Shown piece by piece: positions 5,396 through 5,430 of a DNA stretch of 5,430 nucleotides. How positions within the stretch are numbered: position 1 is the stretch's first letter; the number at the start of each line of letters is the position of its first letter. This DNA is from Coprothermobacter sp. (GTDB lineage Bacteria > Coprothermobacterota > Coprothermobacteria > Coprothermobacterales > Coprothermobacteraceae). Position numbers and translations under genes: made by a program. The notes below the pieces were generated by a model that was given only the letters and a program-made list of their open reading frames with translations, did no database searches and was not told where the DNA came from. The stretch covers positions 28,771-34,200 of the forward strand of contig DMVM01000144.1 in NCBI GenBank assembly GCA_003476705.1, given 5' to 3'.

Positions 5396-5430
5396 GTGAA
5401 ACTACATCTTCACATTGACAACAGACTCAT
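5396..5430 (+). CDS. Probable mannose-family PTS EIIB (first 11 codons only)
   Basis: The gene begins at GTG 5396, 9 bases after AAGGAGG (5380-5386), and runs off the right edge. The visible residues MKLHLHIDNRL resemble the family's N-terminal 'R.DDRLIHGQV' motif, whose histidine (the phosphorylation site) would lie just beyond the window. The last two bases (AT) allow Ile, as expected for RLIHG. EIIB would take phosphate from the EIIA encoded upstream and transfer it to sugar bound by the IIC-IID fusion. With only 11 codons the call leans on operon context; an EIIB is the one PTS component still missing here. Confidence 0.65.
   Translation, partial: MKLHLHIDNRL

Overview
The window holds two divergent operons from a bacterium with strong AGGAGG-type ribosome binding sites, GTG/TTG as well as ATG starts, a GC content that looks mid-40s by eye, and a mannose-family PTS. 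This suggests a low-to-mid GC, probably anaerobic, fermentative Gram-positive-like or deep-branching lineage (Firmicutes or a Coprothermobacter/Thermotogae-type relative). That placement is inference; no rRNA or other marker gene is present.

Left half, minus strand (2184 down to 1): a tightly packed sulfur-handling operon. In transcription order it encodes a TusA/SirA-type sulfur carrier with an intact CPxP motif (TTG start), a YeeE/YedE-family thiosulfate-type transporter, and three DsrE-superfamily proteins matching TusD/DsrE, TusC/DsrF and TusB/DsrH. The last one runs off the left edge. Gaps after the transporter are only 2, 12 and 16 bp. The set reads as thiosulfate (or related sulfane sulfur) uptake, handed to a TusA persulfide carrier and a TusBCD/DsrEFH-like relay. 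No TusE/DsrC acceptor is visible inside the window.

Middle (2185-2403): a 219-bp divergent promoter region. It has a GGGTTC/GAACCC hairpin in the tusA leader, a small TAGAA-CAA-TTCTA palindrome and only weak promoter matches.

Right half, plus strand (2404-5430): a sugar-uptake operon of the mannose/fructose/sorbose PTS family. It encodes a SIS-domain sugar-phosphate protein of the UPF0309 type, a single 544-residue polypeptide in which the IIC and IID membrane subunits are fused, a stand-alone EIIA with its phospho-histidine, and the first 11 codons of a probable EIIB. A 145-bp leader before the IIC-IID gene contains interleaved inverted repeats that could form an H-type pseudoknot, plus a GC-rich hairpin just upstream of the ribosome binding site. 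The substrate cannot be told from the sequence; the SIS protein suggests an amino sugar or a ketose/aldose pair.

The points most worth following are the IIC-IID fusion, the leader RNA before it, and the combination of a YeeE transporter that has three rather than four expected cysteines with a complete Tus-like relay. I saw no mobile elements, CRISPR arrays, tRNA or rRNA, and no clear intrinsic terminator.
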